A stretch of 64,000 nt of DNA from Micromonospora sp. RHAY321 (GCF_023896955.1 NZ_JAMHIW010000017.1:62001-126000), one strand, 5' to 3'; numbered from the stretch's first letter, positions 48,826 to 58,241 are shown. Program-made: numbers and translations. Notes: generated by a model from the sequence alone, not told the origin.

Positions 48826-50676
48826 GTGAGCAGCGCAGCCCCCACGGCCCCCGACGCCGCCCCTGAGCAGGCATTCCGCCGCTCCGATCAGATCAACCGC
48901 CGAGCCTGGGCCGTCCGGCTGCTGGCCGCCGTCCGCCGGCACCGGGCGGACCTGCTGGTCGCCCTGTTCTTCACTCTGCTGGCCGGCTGGCTGACCCACG
49001 GGCTGTGGCCCGACCCGGCCGGCCGGGTCATGGCGCTCAATCCCGAGGACCAGGCCCTCTACGAGTGGTTCCTGGCGGTCGACGCGCGAGCACTGCTCGG
49101 TGACTTCAGCCTGCTCACCGACCGGCTCAACGCCCCCGACGGGGTCAACCTGATGGCCAACACCACGGTCATCGCGCTCGGCATCGTCTGCGCACCGGTC
49201 ACCCTGCTGCTCGGCGCACCGGTCACCTTCGCGCTGCTGGCCGCCGTCAACCTGGCCGGCACCGCCGTCGCCTGGTATCTGCTGTTCCGCCGGGCGCTGC
49301 GTGCCCGCCGGCTCGCCGCCGCACTCGGCGGAGGGCTCTGCGGTTTCGGCCCGGGCATGATCTCGCAGACCAACAGCCACCTGCACATGACCGCCCAGTG
49401 GCTGGTGCCGGTGATCGTCTGGCTGGTCGTCCGACTGCTGCGGGCGTCCGACCCGGGGCCCACGTCGCCGACCAGCCCGAACGGGACCGGGCTGGACCGC
49501 CGCCGGATGTTCAGCTCGGCCGCCGGGCTGGCCGCCGCGGTCACCGCGCAGGTCTTCATCGGCGAGGAGGTGCTCTTCCTCGCCGCCGTCACACTGCTGG
49601 TGATGGCGATCAGCTACGGCGTGGCCGACCGGGACCTGGCCCGACGGGCGCTGCCCGGCTTCGCCGCCGGGCTGGCGGTCGCCGCCGGGCTCGCACTGCT
49701 GGTGCTCGGGTACCCGCTGTGGTTCCAGTTCGCCGGGCCGCAGGGCGTCGCCGACGGGATGTTCAGCCCGGCCTACTTCTCGGCCGACCTCAGCAGCTGG
49801 TGGACGGTCTCGCCGTTGTCGGTGGCCGGGAGCGACGAGTCCGCCCGGCTGACCACCGGCCCGGCCGAGTACAACACCTTCCTGGGCTGGCCGCTGCTGC
49901 TGGTCGCGGCGGTGTGCGCGATCTGGGCGGGACGGCGCCGGCTGGTGTTCGCCTGCGTCGCGGCCGCGCTGGTGATGGGCGCGCTCTCGCTCGGCCCGGA
50001 GGTGGTGCTCGGCGGCACCAGGACGGCGCTGCCCGGCCCGTACGCCCTGCTGGCCGGGCTGCCGGTGGTGGACGGCGCGCTGCCGATGCGGTTCGGTCTG
50101 GCGCTGCTCCCGATCGTCGCGACGCTGCTGGTGCTGGCCGTCGACCGGGCACTCGGGAGCACCGGTCGGGCCCGACGGCTGGTGCCGGCGGCCGTCGCCG
50201 TGGCCCTGCTGCCGATCATCCCCACCCCCCTGCCGACCGCCGACCGACCCGCCGTGCCGGAATTCATCACCGGCGGGCACTGGCGGCAGTGCGTCCGCCC
50301 CGGCGGGGTGCTGGTCCCGGTGCCGCTGCCCACGCCCAAGGAGCCGTGGCCGATGCGCTGGGCGGCCGCCGCCAACGCCGGGTTCGGCCTTCCCGAGGGG
50401 TTCTTCATCGGCCCGTACGGCCGGGGCGGCACCGCGGCGATGGGCACGTTCAAGCAGCCCACCTCGGCCCTGCTGGCCGACGTGGCGCGGCGCGGCGACC
50501 AGCCGGCCATCGGCGACGAGCAGCGCCGGCAGGCCGCCCGGGACGCCGACTTCTGGGGCGCCTCCTGTGTGGCGCTGGCCGACGACGCGCCGCACGCGGA
50601 CAGCCTGCGCGCCACCCTGGAGCAGCTCTACGGCCCCGCCACCCGGATCGCGGACGCCTGGATCTGGCGGGTCTGA
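48826..50676 (+). CDS. GT-C-like multi-pass membrane protein
   Basis: A 616-residue integral membrane protein with about 11-12 helices and a C-terminal soluble part (~120 residues). The first extracellular loop has NPEDQALYEWFLAVDARALL, with acidic residues placed as in GT-C glycosyltransferases that use polyprenyl-phosphate sugars. The loop TNSHLHMTAQWLVPVIVWLV is also typical of that group. Donor and acceptor are unknown. GTG 48826 appears leaderless. Confidence 0.72.
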   Translation: MSSAAPTAPDAAPEQAFRRSDQINRRAWAVRLLAAVRRHRADLLVALFFTLLAGWLTHGLWPDPAGRVMALNPEDQALYEWFLAVDARALLGDFSLLTDRLNAPDGVNLMANTTVIALGIVCAPVTLLLGAPVTFALLAAVNLAGTAVAWYLLFRRALRARRLAAALGGGLCGFGPGMISQTNSHLHMTAQWLVPVIVWLVVRLLRASDPGPTSPTSPNGTGLDRRRMFSSAAGLAAAVTAQVFIGEEVLFLAAVTLLVMAISYGVADRDLARRALPGFAAGLAVAAGLALLVLGYPLWFQFAGPQGVADGMFSPAYFSADLSSWWTVSPLSVAGSDESARLTTGPAEYNTFLGWPLLLVAAVCAIWAGRRRLVFACVAAALVMGALSLGPEVVLGGTRTALPGPYALLAGLPVVDGALPMRFGLALLPIVATLLVLAVDRALGSTGRARRLVPAAVAVALLPIIPTPLPTADRPAVPEFITGGHWRQCVRPGGVLVPVPLPTPKEPWPMRWAAAANAGFGLPEGFFIGPYGRGGTAAMGTFKQPTSALLADVARRGDQPAIGDEQRRQAARDADFWGASCVALADDAPHADSLRATLEQLYGPATRIADAWIWRV

Positions 50677-50689
50677 CCCGCACGCCGAA

Positions 50690-50732
50690 CAGGGCCCCTC
50701 ACGGCACCGGGGTCGGTGCGGCGGGGGCCCTG
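50690..50732. terminator. Bidirectional terminator
   Basis: CAGGGCCCC pairs with GGGGCCCTG around an inner GCACC-GGGGTC-GGTGC stem, between convergent genes. No U tract. Confidence 0.7.
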
Positions 50733-50745
50733 CTCGTCGATCGGG

Positions 50746-52077
50746 TCAGACGCGGGGGGCGCCGACCGGCTGGGACGCCTCAACGAACTCCTCGCGCGGG
50801 TCGTGCAGCTGGCCCAGGGCGACCACCTCGCGCTTGAGGAAGAACGCCAGCGACCAGTCCACCACCACCCGGACCTTGCGGTTGAACGACGGGATCCGGC
50901 TCATGTGGTACGTGCGGTGCATGAACCAGGCCGGCCAGCCGGTCATCTTGATGCCGTACACCTGGGCGACGCCCTTGTGCAGGCCGAGGCTGGCCACGCT
51001 GCCGACGTGCTTGTGCTTGTAGTTGACCGGCTCGCGGCCCCGGATCACCGCCGCGATGTTGTCGGCCATCCGGGCGGCCTGGCGGACCGCGTGCTGCGCG
51101 CTCGGCGAGCAGAAGTTGCCCGGCTCCTTGGTCAGGTCCGGCACGGCGGCGCAGTCGCCGGCGCTCCACGCGCCCTCGACCACCCGGTCACCGTCGACCA
51201 CCTGAAGGGTGGGCAGGCAGGTGACGCGCCGCCGGTCGTCGCGCGGGAAGTCCGTGGCGTCCAGCATCGGCGACGGCTTCACACCGGCCGTCCAGACGAT
51301 CGTGTCGGAGCGGAAGGTGTCCCCGTCGGAGAGCTTGACCACCCCGTCGACGCAGGACTCCAGACGGGTGTCCAGCCGGATGTCCATGTTGCGCTTGAGC
51401 AGCTGCTGCACCGTGTAGGCGCCCATGTCCCGGTCCACCTCGGGCAGCACCCGCTGGGTGGCCTCGACCAGCACCCAGCGCATGTCCTCCGGCTTCAGCT
51501 CCGGGTAGTAGCGCAGGGCGTCGCGGGCCATGTCCTCCATCTCGGCGAGCGCCTCGATGCCGGCGTAGCCACCACCGACGAACGTGAAGGTCAACGCCGA
51601 CCGGCGGACCTCCGGGTCCGGGGTGACGGCCGCGACGTCCAGCCGGTCCAACACGTGGTTGCGGAGGTAGATCGCCTCGCCGATGGTCTTGAACCCGATG
51701 CCCTGCTCGTGCAGGCCGGGGATCGGCAGCGTCCGGGACACCGAACCGGGGGCCACGATCACGTGGTCGTACGTGATCTCCCGGGCCGGACCGATGATCG
51801 GCTGGACGGTGGCCACCTTGCGATCGTGCTCGATCCGCGTGACCGTGCCCGCCACCACCTTGCACCGGCGCAACTCCCGCCGCAGCGGCACCACAGAGTG
51901 CCGCGGGGAGATGTTGCCCGCCGCCGCCTCAGGCAGGAACGGCTGGTACGTCATGTGCGGCTGGGGGTCAACCACCATGACCTCAGCCTCACGGGAGCTG
52001 AGCTTCTTCGACAGGCGCAGGGCAGCGTAGAGACCGACGTGCCCGGCACCCACCACAAGGATCCGCTTCGGATTCAC
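50746..52077 (-). CDS. ndh: Type II NADH dehydrogenase
   Basis: A peripheral membrane flavoprotein that passes electrons from NADH to menaquinone without pumping protons. At 443 residues it has the FAD-binding start ILVVGAGHVGLYAALRLSKK, the NADH-binding FVGGGYAGIEALAEME, and SAGDCAAVPDL with the second FAD contact. The amphipathic C-terminus (WSLAFFLKREVVALGQLHDP) should attach it to the inner leaflet. The start is GTG 52077. Two TGTGAC direct repeats lie ~55-75 bp upstream. Confidence 0.92.
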   Translation of the reverse strand: MNPKRILVVGAGHVGLYAALRLSKKLSSREAEVMVVDPQPHMTYQPFLPEAAAGNISPRHSVVPLRRELRRCKVVAGTVTRIEHDRKVATVQPIIGPAREITYDHVIVAPGSVSRTLPIPGLHEQGIGFKTIGEAIYLRNHVLDRLDVAAVTPDPEVRRSALTFTFVGGGYAGIEALAEMEDMARDALRYYPELKPEDMRWVLVEATQRVLPEVDRDMGAYTVQQLLKRNMDIRLDTRLESCVDGVVKLSDGDTFRSDTIVWTAGVKPSPMLDATDFPRDDRRRVTCLPTLQVVDGDRVVEGAWSAGDCAAVPDLTKEPGNFCSPSAQHAVRQAARMADNIAAVIRGREPVNYKHKHVGSVASLGLHKGVAQVYGIKMTGWPAWFMHRTYHMSRIPSFNRKVRVVVDWSLAFFLKREVVALGQLHDPREEFVEASQPVGAPRV

Positions 52078-52180
52078 GTCATCTATCTTTCCCCGGCCGG
52101 CTCAGGTAATCCCGCTCGCGCCCCCCATCTGTGACGGAGCACAACCCCTGTGACCTGCGTAACCCCGCTGTCCCGCCGGT

Positions 52181-52744
52181 CTACCTGCGTCGCAGCAGCC
52201 AGCCCAGCAACGCGGCGGTCCCCACCGCCACCAGCAGCCCCAGCACGGTGACCCACTGGTGGCCGGTCTCGCCGCCCAGCCCGGCGACCTGCAACAGCAG
52301 CACCCCCAGCACCGCGGTACCCAGCAGCACCGCGGCCGCCCGCAACAACCAGCGGGTGATCAGCTCCGGGTCGACCACCCCGTCGTACGGCAGCAGCGCG
52401 GCCAGCGCACACAGGGTGTGCGCCAGGTAGAGCAGGGCGGCGAGGGCGAGCAGCCGCCACAGCGCCACCGGCCGGCCGTACCCGTCGGTGGCGAGGAGCC
52501 AGCCACCGACCGTGACCAGCGCCGCGAAGGTCGGCCAGACCCGGCGCGGGCCCACGGCGGGCAGCAACGCGGCCACCGCCATGAAGAGGAGCGGCCGGCC
52601 GGTCAGCACCTCGGCGGGGAACGCCAGCGCGAACCCGGCCAGCACGGTGACGAAGATCCCGGCCCGGACCAGGAGCGGGGCGGGGCTGACCCGGGCGAGG
52701 GCGTCCTGAGCCGCCCGGACCCGGACGGCGACGGTGTCGATCAT
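52181..52744 (-). CDS. Multi-pass membrane protein, last gene of the MoxR-DUF58 run
   Basis: A 187-residue protein with about five hydrophobic helices and a short basic end (GWLLRRR). No family recognised. It follows the DUF58 gene by 28 bp on the same strand and is the last of the run that also encodes MoxR and DUF4129. Such runs often encode poorly known membrane partners. ATG 52744 is the first good start. Confidence 0.7.
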   Translation of the reverse strand: MIDTVAVRVRAAQDALARVSPAPLLVRAGIFVTVLAGFALAFPAEVLTGRPLLFMAVAALLPAVGPRRVWPTFAALVTVGGWLLATDGYGRPVALWRLLALAALLYLAHTLCALAALLPYDGVVDPELITRWLLRAAAVLLGTAVLGVLLLQVAGLGGETGHQWVTVLGLLVAVGTAALLGWLLRRR

Positions 52745-52772
52745 GTCTGCCCGCCCTCGTCGTTCGCGTCTT

Positions 52773-54233
52773 TCACCGGCCACCGACCCTCGGGGCCGTG
52801 GCCAACCGGGCAACATCGCGCAGCACCTGGTCGAGGCTGCCGGCGCCGGCCCACCGCACCACCGGCACGCCGTGCTCACGGAGCTGCCCGATCATGGTCT
52901 CCCGGTCCAGCCGCCACAGCCGGTACGCCACCTCGGCCCACCCCCGGTCCTTCGGCGGCGTCAGGTCGGTCGGCAGCGTGTCGACCGCCACCACGAAACG
53001 CCCGGCGCGGGCCAACCGGGCCAGCATCTGCGCCGACCGCTCGTCCAGCAGCGGGGTGAGCACCACCACCAGCGCGTCCGAGGAGAGCTGCTGCGGGCCG
53101 AACACCTGGTCGTACGGCTCGTGGGGGGAGGAGTCGGCGCGCACGTCGAGCAGCCACTCCAGCACCGTCAGGTACTGCCGGCGGCCGGCGGCCGGGCGCA
53201 GCCGGCGGGCTCCCGGGCCGTACTCCAGCAGCGAGACCCGGTCGCCGCGGTGCAGGTAGTGCTCGGCGATCGCGGCGGTGGCCCGCACGGTGGTGTCCAG
53301 CACCGAGGCGGCGCCACCCACCCCGCCGGACCGGCCGGCCTCGGCGAGCACGTCGAGCAGCACCACCACCTCCGCGTCCCGGTCGGAGAGGGTCGCCGCC
53401 ACATGCAACTGCCGGGCGCGCAGCGAGACCCGCCAGTCGATGCGACGCAGTCGGTCGCCGGGGGCGAAGATCCGGACACCGGCCAACTCGCCGCCCTCGC
53501 CCGGCCGGCGCGAGTGGTGCGCCCCGACCAGGCCTGCGGCCCGGGGCATCGCCTCCACCGCCTCGAACGGCTCGGTACGCGGATAGACCCGCACCCCGAC
53601 CGGCTCCGTGATCACCGCCCGGGAGACGAGCAGGCCACCCGCCGTGGCGACCCGGGCACCGGCCGGACCCACGGGATGCCGGCCCCAGCGCAGTGCACGG
53701 CCGGCCAGTTCCAGGTCGACCGCCGCGGCGGTCGGCACCGAGGTCACGAACGGCCGGTCGGCCACGGGTCGGCCGCCGCCACCGACTGCCGGTGTCACAC
53801 GGTCGGCCGGTGCCGCACCGGTTGCCGGCGTCGCACCGGTTGCCGGAGTGTCGCCGTCGCGTGCGAAGCCAGCCCGTTCGATCCGCAGCCACGGCGAGAC
53901 CCGGGACCGCAGCACCACCAGGTCGTAGTCGACCGTGTCCGGGTTGCCGACGCTCACCGCCGCCGTCACCTCGCCGCCCTCGACCAGCGGCCCGTCGTCA
54001 CCGGGCGTGATCCAGACCTGCGGCAACGCGGTGGGCCGACGACGCAGCGCGTACGCGGTGCCCAGCGCGAACGGGGCCGCCAGCACGATCAGGTCGACCC
54101 GGCCCAGCAGCACCCCCGCCACCAGCAGCAGGCCCGCGAGCAGCACCGCCCGGCCGAGCGCCCAGGTGGGCGCCCAGCCGGCGGCCGGCTCGGGCTCCGG
54201 CTCGACGGGTCGCGGCACGGTCGGTCCGGTCAT
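52773..54233 (-). CDS. DUF58 protein (MoxR partner)
   Basis: A 486-residue protein. Two N-terminal helices (about residues 26-63) are followed by a beta-rich region and the DUF58 domain with a von Willebrand A-like end. The DUF58 signature is RIFAPGDRLRRIDWRVSLRA, and VVVLLDVLAEAG carries the metal-site start. A low-complexity insert (residues ~125-150, TPATGATPATGAAP) comes from an 18-bp tandem repeat. The ATG overlaps the moxR stop by one base (TGATG). It probably acts as a MoxR-dependent assembly partner. Confidence 0.87.
   Translation of the reverse strand: MTGPTVPRPVEPEPEPAAGWAPTWALGRAVLLAGLLLVAGVLLGRVDLIVLAAPFALGTAYALRRRPTALPQVWITPGDDGPLVEGGEVTAAVSVGNPDTVDYDLVVLRSRVSPWLRIERAGFARDGDTPATGATPATGAAPADRVTPAVGGGGRPVADRPFVTSVPTAAAVDLELAGRALRWGRHPVGPAGARVATAGGLLVSRAVITEPVGVRVYPRTEPFEAVEAMPRAAGLVGAHHSRRPGEGGELAGVRIFAPGDRLRRIDWRVSLRARQLHVAATLSDRDAEVVVLLDVLAEAGRSGGVGGAASVLDTTVRATAAIAEHYLHRGDRVSLLEYGPGARRLRPAAGRRQYLTVLEWLLDVRADSSPHEPYDQVFGPQQLSSDALVVVLTPLLDERSAQMLARLARAGRFVVAVDTLPTDLTPPKDRGWAEVAYRLWRLDRETMIGQLREHGVPVVRWAGAGSLDQVLRDVARLATAPRVGGR
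53814..53846. repeat. 18-bp period repeat inside the DUF58 gene
   Basis: CGCACCGGTTGCCGG occurs twice, 18 bp apart, so the protein repeats a six-residue unit in a disordered insert. The frame is kept. Confidence 0.6.
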
Positions 54234-55240
54234 CAGTGCCGGGGCCCGCCGGCGGCGTAGCTGGGCAGCGCGCCGCTGGCCGGCGCGGGAGTCGCCTCCA
54301 GTACCTCGCCGACCACGAACGCCGGGTCGACCCGGCGCAGCCACATCTCGGGGCGCAGGGTGATCCGGTGGGCCAGCGCGGGCGCCGCCACCTCCTTGAC
54401 GTCCTCCGGCACCACGTAGTCCCGACCGCCGAACACCGCGCGTACGCGGGCCAGCAGCAGCAGCGCCAACGAGCCACGCGGCGAGGCGCCGACCAGCACC
54501 GACGGGTGCTCCCTGGTGGCCGCGGTGAGGGACACGATGTAGCGACCGATCGAGTCCTCCACCACCACGTCCTCCAGGGCGGCCTGCATCGCCCGCAGGG
54601 TGGACGCGTCGACCACCGGCTTGATGTCCGCCTCCTCGCGGCGGCGGCTCATCCGGCGGCGCAGCACCTCCCACTCCTCGTCGTGCTGCGGGTAGCCGAA
54701 CGAGACCCGGAGCAGGAACCGGTCCAGCTGCGCCTCGGGCAGCGGGTAGGTGCCCTCGTACTCGATGGGGTTGGCGGTGGCCAGCACGTGGAACGGCTCG
54801 TCCAGCTTGTACGTCACCCCCTCCACCGAGACCTGCTTCTCCTGCATCGCCTCCAGCAGGGCGGACTGGGTCTTCGGCGGCGTCCGGTTGATCTCGTCGG
54901 CGAGGAGCAGGTTGGTGAACACCGGGCCGGCCCGGAAGGTGAAGTCGCCGTTGCGCTGGTCGTAGAGGAACGAGCCGGTGACGTCGGCGGGGAGCAGGTC
55001 GGGAGTGAACTGCAGGCGGCGGAAGTCCAGACCGAGCGCCTGGGCGAAGGAGCGCGCGGTGAGCGTCTTGCCCAGCCCGGGCAGGTCCTCCAGCAGCACG
55101 TGCCCACCGGCCAGGATGCCGGCGAGGACCAGCTCCAACGCGTCCCGCTTGCCGACCACGACGGTTCCGACCGCGTCCAGGACCGCCCGCGCCAGGTGGC
55201 CGACCTCGGCGGCGGGCATGCTCCGGTCCACGTCGTTCAT
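54233..55240 (-). CDS. MoxR family AAA+ ATPase
   Basis: A 335-residue cytosolic AAA+ chaperone-type ATPase. Walker A appears as GGHVLLEDLPGLGKT and Walker B as LLADEINRTPPKTQ; sensor ATANPIEYEGTYPLPEAQLD and the arginine-finger segment LDRFLLRVSFGYP follow. MoxR proteins help mature or activate complexes containing von Willebrand A proteins, here the DUF58 product next door. One-base overlaps on both sides (TGATG) show tight coupling. Confidence 0.92.
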   Translation of the reverse strand: MNDVDRSMPAAEVGHLARAVLDAVGTVVVGKRDALELVLAGILAGGHVLLEDLPGLGKTLTARSFAQALGLDFRRLQFTPDLLPADVTGSFLYDQRNGDFTFRAGPVFTNLLLADEINRTPPKTQSALLEAMQEKQVSVEGVTYKLDEPFHVLATANPIEYEGTYPLPEAQLDRFLLRVSFGYPQHDEEWEVLRRRMSRRREEADIKPVVDASTLRAMQAALEDVVVEDSIGRYIVSLTAATREHPSVLVGASPRGSLALLLLARVRAVFGGRDYVVPEDVKEVAAPALAHRITLRPEMWLRRVDPAFVVGEVLEATPAPASGALPSYAAGGPRH

Positions 55241-55824
55241 CAGATCTTCTCCAGTTCGGCGACGATCGCCGCGACGTCGCGCGGCGACGGGGGGCGGCGG
55301 GAGGGGGTGGCGAGGAAGCGCCAGAGCTGGTCACCGAGCAGTGCCCGGGCTCGGATCGGGTCGGAGTCGCGGGTGAGGCCGTGCCGCTGGCGCAACCGCT
55401 CGTCGGCCAACTCGCCGAGGCGCGGCAGGATCCGCTCGGTGAACCGCTCGCGGTTGCCCGACGACCAGTCCAGTGGCCGCTCCCAGCCGTTGATCGCCGC
55501 GCGGAGCGCGTCCCGGCTGCCCCAGTTGTAGCTGCCGTCCTCCTCACCCGTGGGGATCCGGGCGGCGGGCGGCGGTGGAGGTGGCGGCGCGAGCAGGGCG
55601 GTCACCCGGCGCACAGCCAGCACGGCGAGCACCCCGGCGACCAGCACGGGCAACGAGACCTTCAGGCCGATCGCGCGGAGGCCGACGAGCAGCACCACGA
55701 CGACGGCGGCGGCGATCGCGAGCGAGCGCAGCGCGGGGCCCACTCGGGAGCCGCGCGCCCGCGGACCTTCCGGCGCCGGCTCCTCCTCGAAGGCGAGCAG
55801 GTCGTCGATGCTGGTGCTGCTCAC
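55240..55824 (-). CDS. Membrane protein of the MoxR run
   Basis: A 194-residue protein. An acidic start (IDDLLAFEEEPAPEG) precedes two adjacent helices (about residues 34-72), a run of eight prolines after LLA, and a soluble C-terminus with NWGSRDALRAAINGWERPLD. No family recognised. The start is GTG 55824, overlapping the DUF4129 stop by 4 bp; the stop overlaps moxR by one base. By position it is likely part of the same membrane complex. Confidence 0.75.
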   Translation of the reverse strand: MSSTSIDDLLAFEEEPAPEGPRARGSRVGPALRSLAIAAAVVVVLLVGLRAIGLKVSLPVLVAGVLAVLAVRRVTALLAPPPPPPPAARIPTGEEDGSYNWGSRDALRAAINGWERPLDWSSGNRERFTERILPRLGELADERLRQRHGLTRDSDPIRARALLGDQLWRFLATPSRRPPSPRDVAAIVAELEKI

Positions 55825-56621
55825 GAGAGCACCTGCGGGTCGGGAGCCACCGCGGCCAGTTCGTGGCGCAACCGGCGCAGCGCGGCACGGGCCTGGTCGC
55901 GGGTGCGCTCGTCGACCGGGCGGGTGGCGTACCGGGCCTCGCGGTAGACGTGCGCGAACTCCGCCAGCACCTCGGTGCTGACGATCGCCGGCACCCCGGC
56001 CGACGGGTCGCCGCGCAGCAGCCGGCTGACCAGGTCGGTGGGGGTGTCTCCGGCCCGCCGGGGCACACCGGCGGCGCCGGCGGCCTCCTCCAGGCGCACC
56101 CAGCAGGCGATCACCGCCACCCGGGGATCGGTGGCCTGGTCGTCGAGTTCCACCAGCCCGGCGTCGAGGGCGGCGACGACCTCCCGGGCGGTGCCCTCGG
56201 CCGTACGCCGGGACCACTGTGCGGGCAGCGAACGGGTGGCCCGGCGGCGGCGGAGACCCCGCAGCAGAATCCAGCCGAGGTAGCCGAGCGCCGCGAGGAT
56301 GGCCAGCCCGAGCAGCACCATCGCCACCGTCGCGATCCACTGCGGGATGTGCGCCTGGGTGGCCTCGCCGGCGTCGCGCGGTTCGACCGGGATCGACGGC
56401 GGCGGCTCGGCGGTCGGGTACTCGGGAACCCAGGGGACCTGCTCCACCGGCGGGATCCGGCTGGCCCCGATCGACGAGTGCGCGGCGGCGAGCGTGGCCC
56501 CGACGAGCAGAGCGGCGACCGCGCCCACCGGCCACCAGCGGCGGAGCAGGCCGAGCGCCGGGCGCAACACACCCGCCTCGGCGACGGGGGACGGCGTGGG
56601 CGGGCGCGTTCCGTCCGTCAT
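55821..56621 (-). CDS. DUF4129 membrane protein
   Basis: A 266-residue protein with two helices: about residues 31-47 and 97-119 (ATVAMVLLGLAILAALGYLG). Between them lies a ~50-residue Pro-rich external loop, and after them a cytoplasmic DUF4129 domain (ARYATRPVDERTRDQARAAL near the end). Family members often sit with MoxR and DUF58 genes or with transglutaminase-like proteins. ATG 56621 is chosen; the frame is open upstream into the glycosylase gene. Confidence 0.82.
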   Translation of the reverse strand: MTDGTRPPTPSPVAEAGVLRPALGLLRRWWPVGAVAALLVGATLAAAHSSIGASRIPPVEQVPWVPEYPTAEPPPSIPVEPRDAGEATQAHIPQWIATVAMVLLGLAILAALGYLGWILLRGLRRRRATRSLPAQWSRRTAEGTAREVVAALDAGLVELDDQATDPRVAVIACWVRLEEAAGAAGVPRRAGDTPTDLVSRLLRGDPSAGVPAIVSTEVLAEFAHVYREARYATRPVDERTRDQARAALRRLRHELAAVAPDPQVLS

Positions 56622-56641
56622 CGCCACCACCCCACGCGGTC

Positions 56642-57382
56642 TCAGTCCACTCCGGCCAGCTGCTTGGCCCGACCGAAGACGTCGTCCAGCATCGCTGGTG
56701 TCAGCCGCCCGGTGAAGGTGTTCTGCTGGCTGACGTGGTAGCAGCCGAGCAGTTCCGGTGCGGCCGTGCCGGACCAGTGTGCCCCATGGCCGAACGCCGG
56801 TCGCGGGCTGGGCGGGCGCTGCCCGTACACCTGGTGTAGCACCGGCCACCACGCTGCCCACGCGAACGCACCCAGCGCGACCACGACGCGCAGGGTGGGC
56901 CGGATCAGCGTGACCTCCCGGTGCAGCCAGGGCGCGCAGGTGTCCCGTTCCTCGGGTGTGGGCTTGTTGTCCGGCGGGGCGCACCGGACGGCCGCGAAGA
57001 TCCGGGTGTCGCGCAGGGCCAGCCCGTCGTCGGCGGCGACGCTGGTCGGCTGGTTGGCGAGGCCGGCCCGGTGCAGGGCGGCGAAGAGCACGTCACCGGA
57101 ACGGTCACCGGTGAAGATCCGGCCGGTGCGGTTGCCGCCGTGCGCGGCGGGCGCCAACCCCAGGATGGCGATCCGCGCGTCGGCGGTGCCGAGGCCCGGG
57201 ACCGGGCGACCCCAGTACTCCTGGTCGCGGAAGGCGGCCCGGCGGGTGCGGGCCACCTCCTCCCGCCACCGGACCAGCCGGGGGCAGGCGAAACAGTCGC
57301 TCACCGCGGCGTCGAGGTCCGGCAGGTCGGTCGCCCGCGCGGCGCGGGCGACCACCTGCCGCGGGGTACGGGGCTCAGCCAA
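56642..57382 (-). CDS. Family 5 uracil-DNA glycosylase (UdgB-like, Fe-S)
   Basis: A 246-residue DNA-repair enzyme that removes uracil and probably hypoxanthine from DNA. Motif GLAPAAHGGNRTGRIFTGDR (motif 1) lacks the catalytic Asp of families 1-4, as expected for UdgB; HVSQQNTFTGRLT is the DNA-binding motif. Four cysteines (CFAC near the start, then RC and TC further on) fit a 4Fe-4S cluster. The start is unsure: TTG 57382 overlaps the upstream gene by 8 bp and GTG 57355 is an alternative. Confidence 0.88.
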   Translation of the reverse strand: MAEPRTPRQVVARAARATDLPDLDAAVSDCFACPRLVRWREEVARTRRAAFRDQEYWGRPVPGLGTADARIAILGLAPAAHGGNRTGRIFTGDRSGDVLFAALHRAGLANQPTSVAADDGLALRDTRIFAAVRCAPPDNKPTPEERDTCAPWLHREVTLIRPTLRVVVALGAFAWAAWWPVLHQVYGQRPPSPRPAFGHGAHWSGTAAPELLGCYHVSQQNTFTGRLTPAMLDDVFGRAKQLAGVD

Positions 57383-58061
57383 GCTTGGCCCGGAAGAGTT
57401 CCAGGGTGCGTGCCCAGGCGCTGGCGGCGGCGCGCTGGTCGAACGCCTCGGGCCGGTCGTCGTTGAAGAACGCGTGCGAGGTGCCCGGGTAGTCGTAGAG
57501 GTGGCAGGTGCCACCGGCCTCCTCGATGGCCCGGCGGGCGGTCTGCACGCCCTCGGCGGTCGAGGTGCCGTCCTCTTCGGAGCAGTGGATGACGGCGGCC
57601 TTGCCGGCGTAGTCGACCCACTCGGGGCGCATCGACTCCCACGGCAGCACGGGGTAGAAGCCCGCGGTGGCGACGATCCGCTCGGAGAGGGTCGCCGACC
57701 AGAGGGCCAGGCTGCCGCCCGCGCAGAAGCCCACCGCACCGACCTTGCCGGTGACCTCCGGTCGCCCGGCGAGATAGTCGGCCGCCCCGGCGATGTCCTT
57801 GGCCGCCTCGTCCATCCGCATGGCCAGCAGCAGCCGCTGCGCCTCGTCCGGCTCGCTCGTGGTCTCGCCGTGGTAGAAATCCGGTGCCAGGGCGACGAAG
57901 CCGGCCTCGGCGAACCGGTCCGCCACCGATCGGATGTGCGGGACCAGGCCCCACCACTCCTGGATGACGATGACGGCGGGGCTGGCCAGACCGCTGGCGG
58001 GTATCGCGAGATACCCCTCGCTGCTGCCCCCGTTGCTGCGGTAGCTCACCATCTCGCCCAT
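57375..58061 (-). CDS. Dienelactone hydrolase family protein
   Basis: A 228-residue alpha/beta hydrolase. The nucleophile elbow is GAVGFCAGGSLALW, with cysteine as in true dienelactone hydrolases; the oxyanion segment VIVIQEWWGLVPHIRSVADR and the histidine in GTSHAFFNDDRPE complete the site. No aromatic-degradation genes are nearby, so the natural substrate is unclear. ATG 58061 has TAGGAGGA upstream. It is the first gene of the seven-gene run down to 52181. Confidence 0.9.
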   Translation of the reverse strand: MGEMVSYRSNGGSSEGYLAIPASGLASPAVIVIQEWWGLVPHIRSVADRFAEAGFVALAPDFYHGETTSEPDEAQRLLLAMRMDEAAKDIAGAADYLAGRPEVTGKVGAVGFCAGGSLALWSATLSERIVATAGFYPVLPWESMRPEWVDYAGKAAVIHCSEEDGTSTAEGVQTARRAIEEAGGTCHLYDYPGTSHAFFNDDRPEAFDQRAAASAWARTLELFRAKLG

Positions 58062-58208
58062 CGGCCGTCCTCCTAGCGGTCAGTCATCGTTGGCTGGTCG
58101 CCCAGTGGTCCTACGTGCCGGTAGCCTGCCACGCCGCGCCGCCGCCGGGAAGACGCGGGAACAGTGGCATTCACCTCCCGTTCGCCCGGCGGTGACTCCG
58201 GGTACGCC

Positions 58209-58241
58209 GACGGCGGCGGGGAACCATCCCCCGCCGCCGTC
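58209..58241 (-). terminator. Hairpin terminator
   Basis: GACGGCGGCGGGG and its exact complement form a 13-bp stem with a 7-nt loop, 32 bp after the stop of the 58273-58755 gene. Confidence 0.7.

Noticed and set aside
52128..52155. Rex or CRP operator before ndh
   Set aside because: TGTGAC occurs twice, 18 bp apart, but TGTG-N6-CACA has the wrong spacing (N8 is needed) for either regulator.
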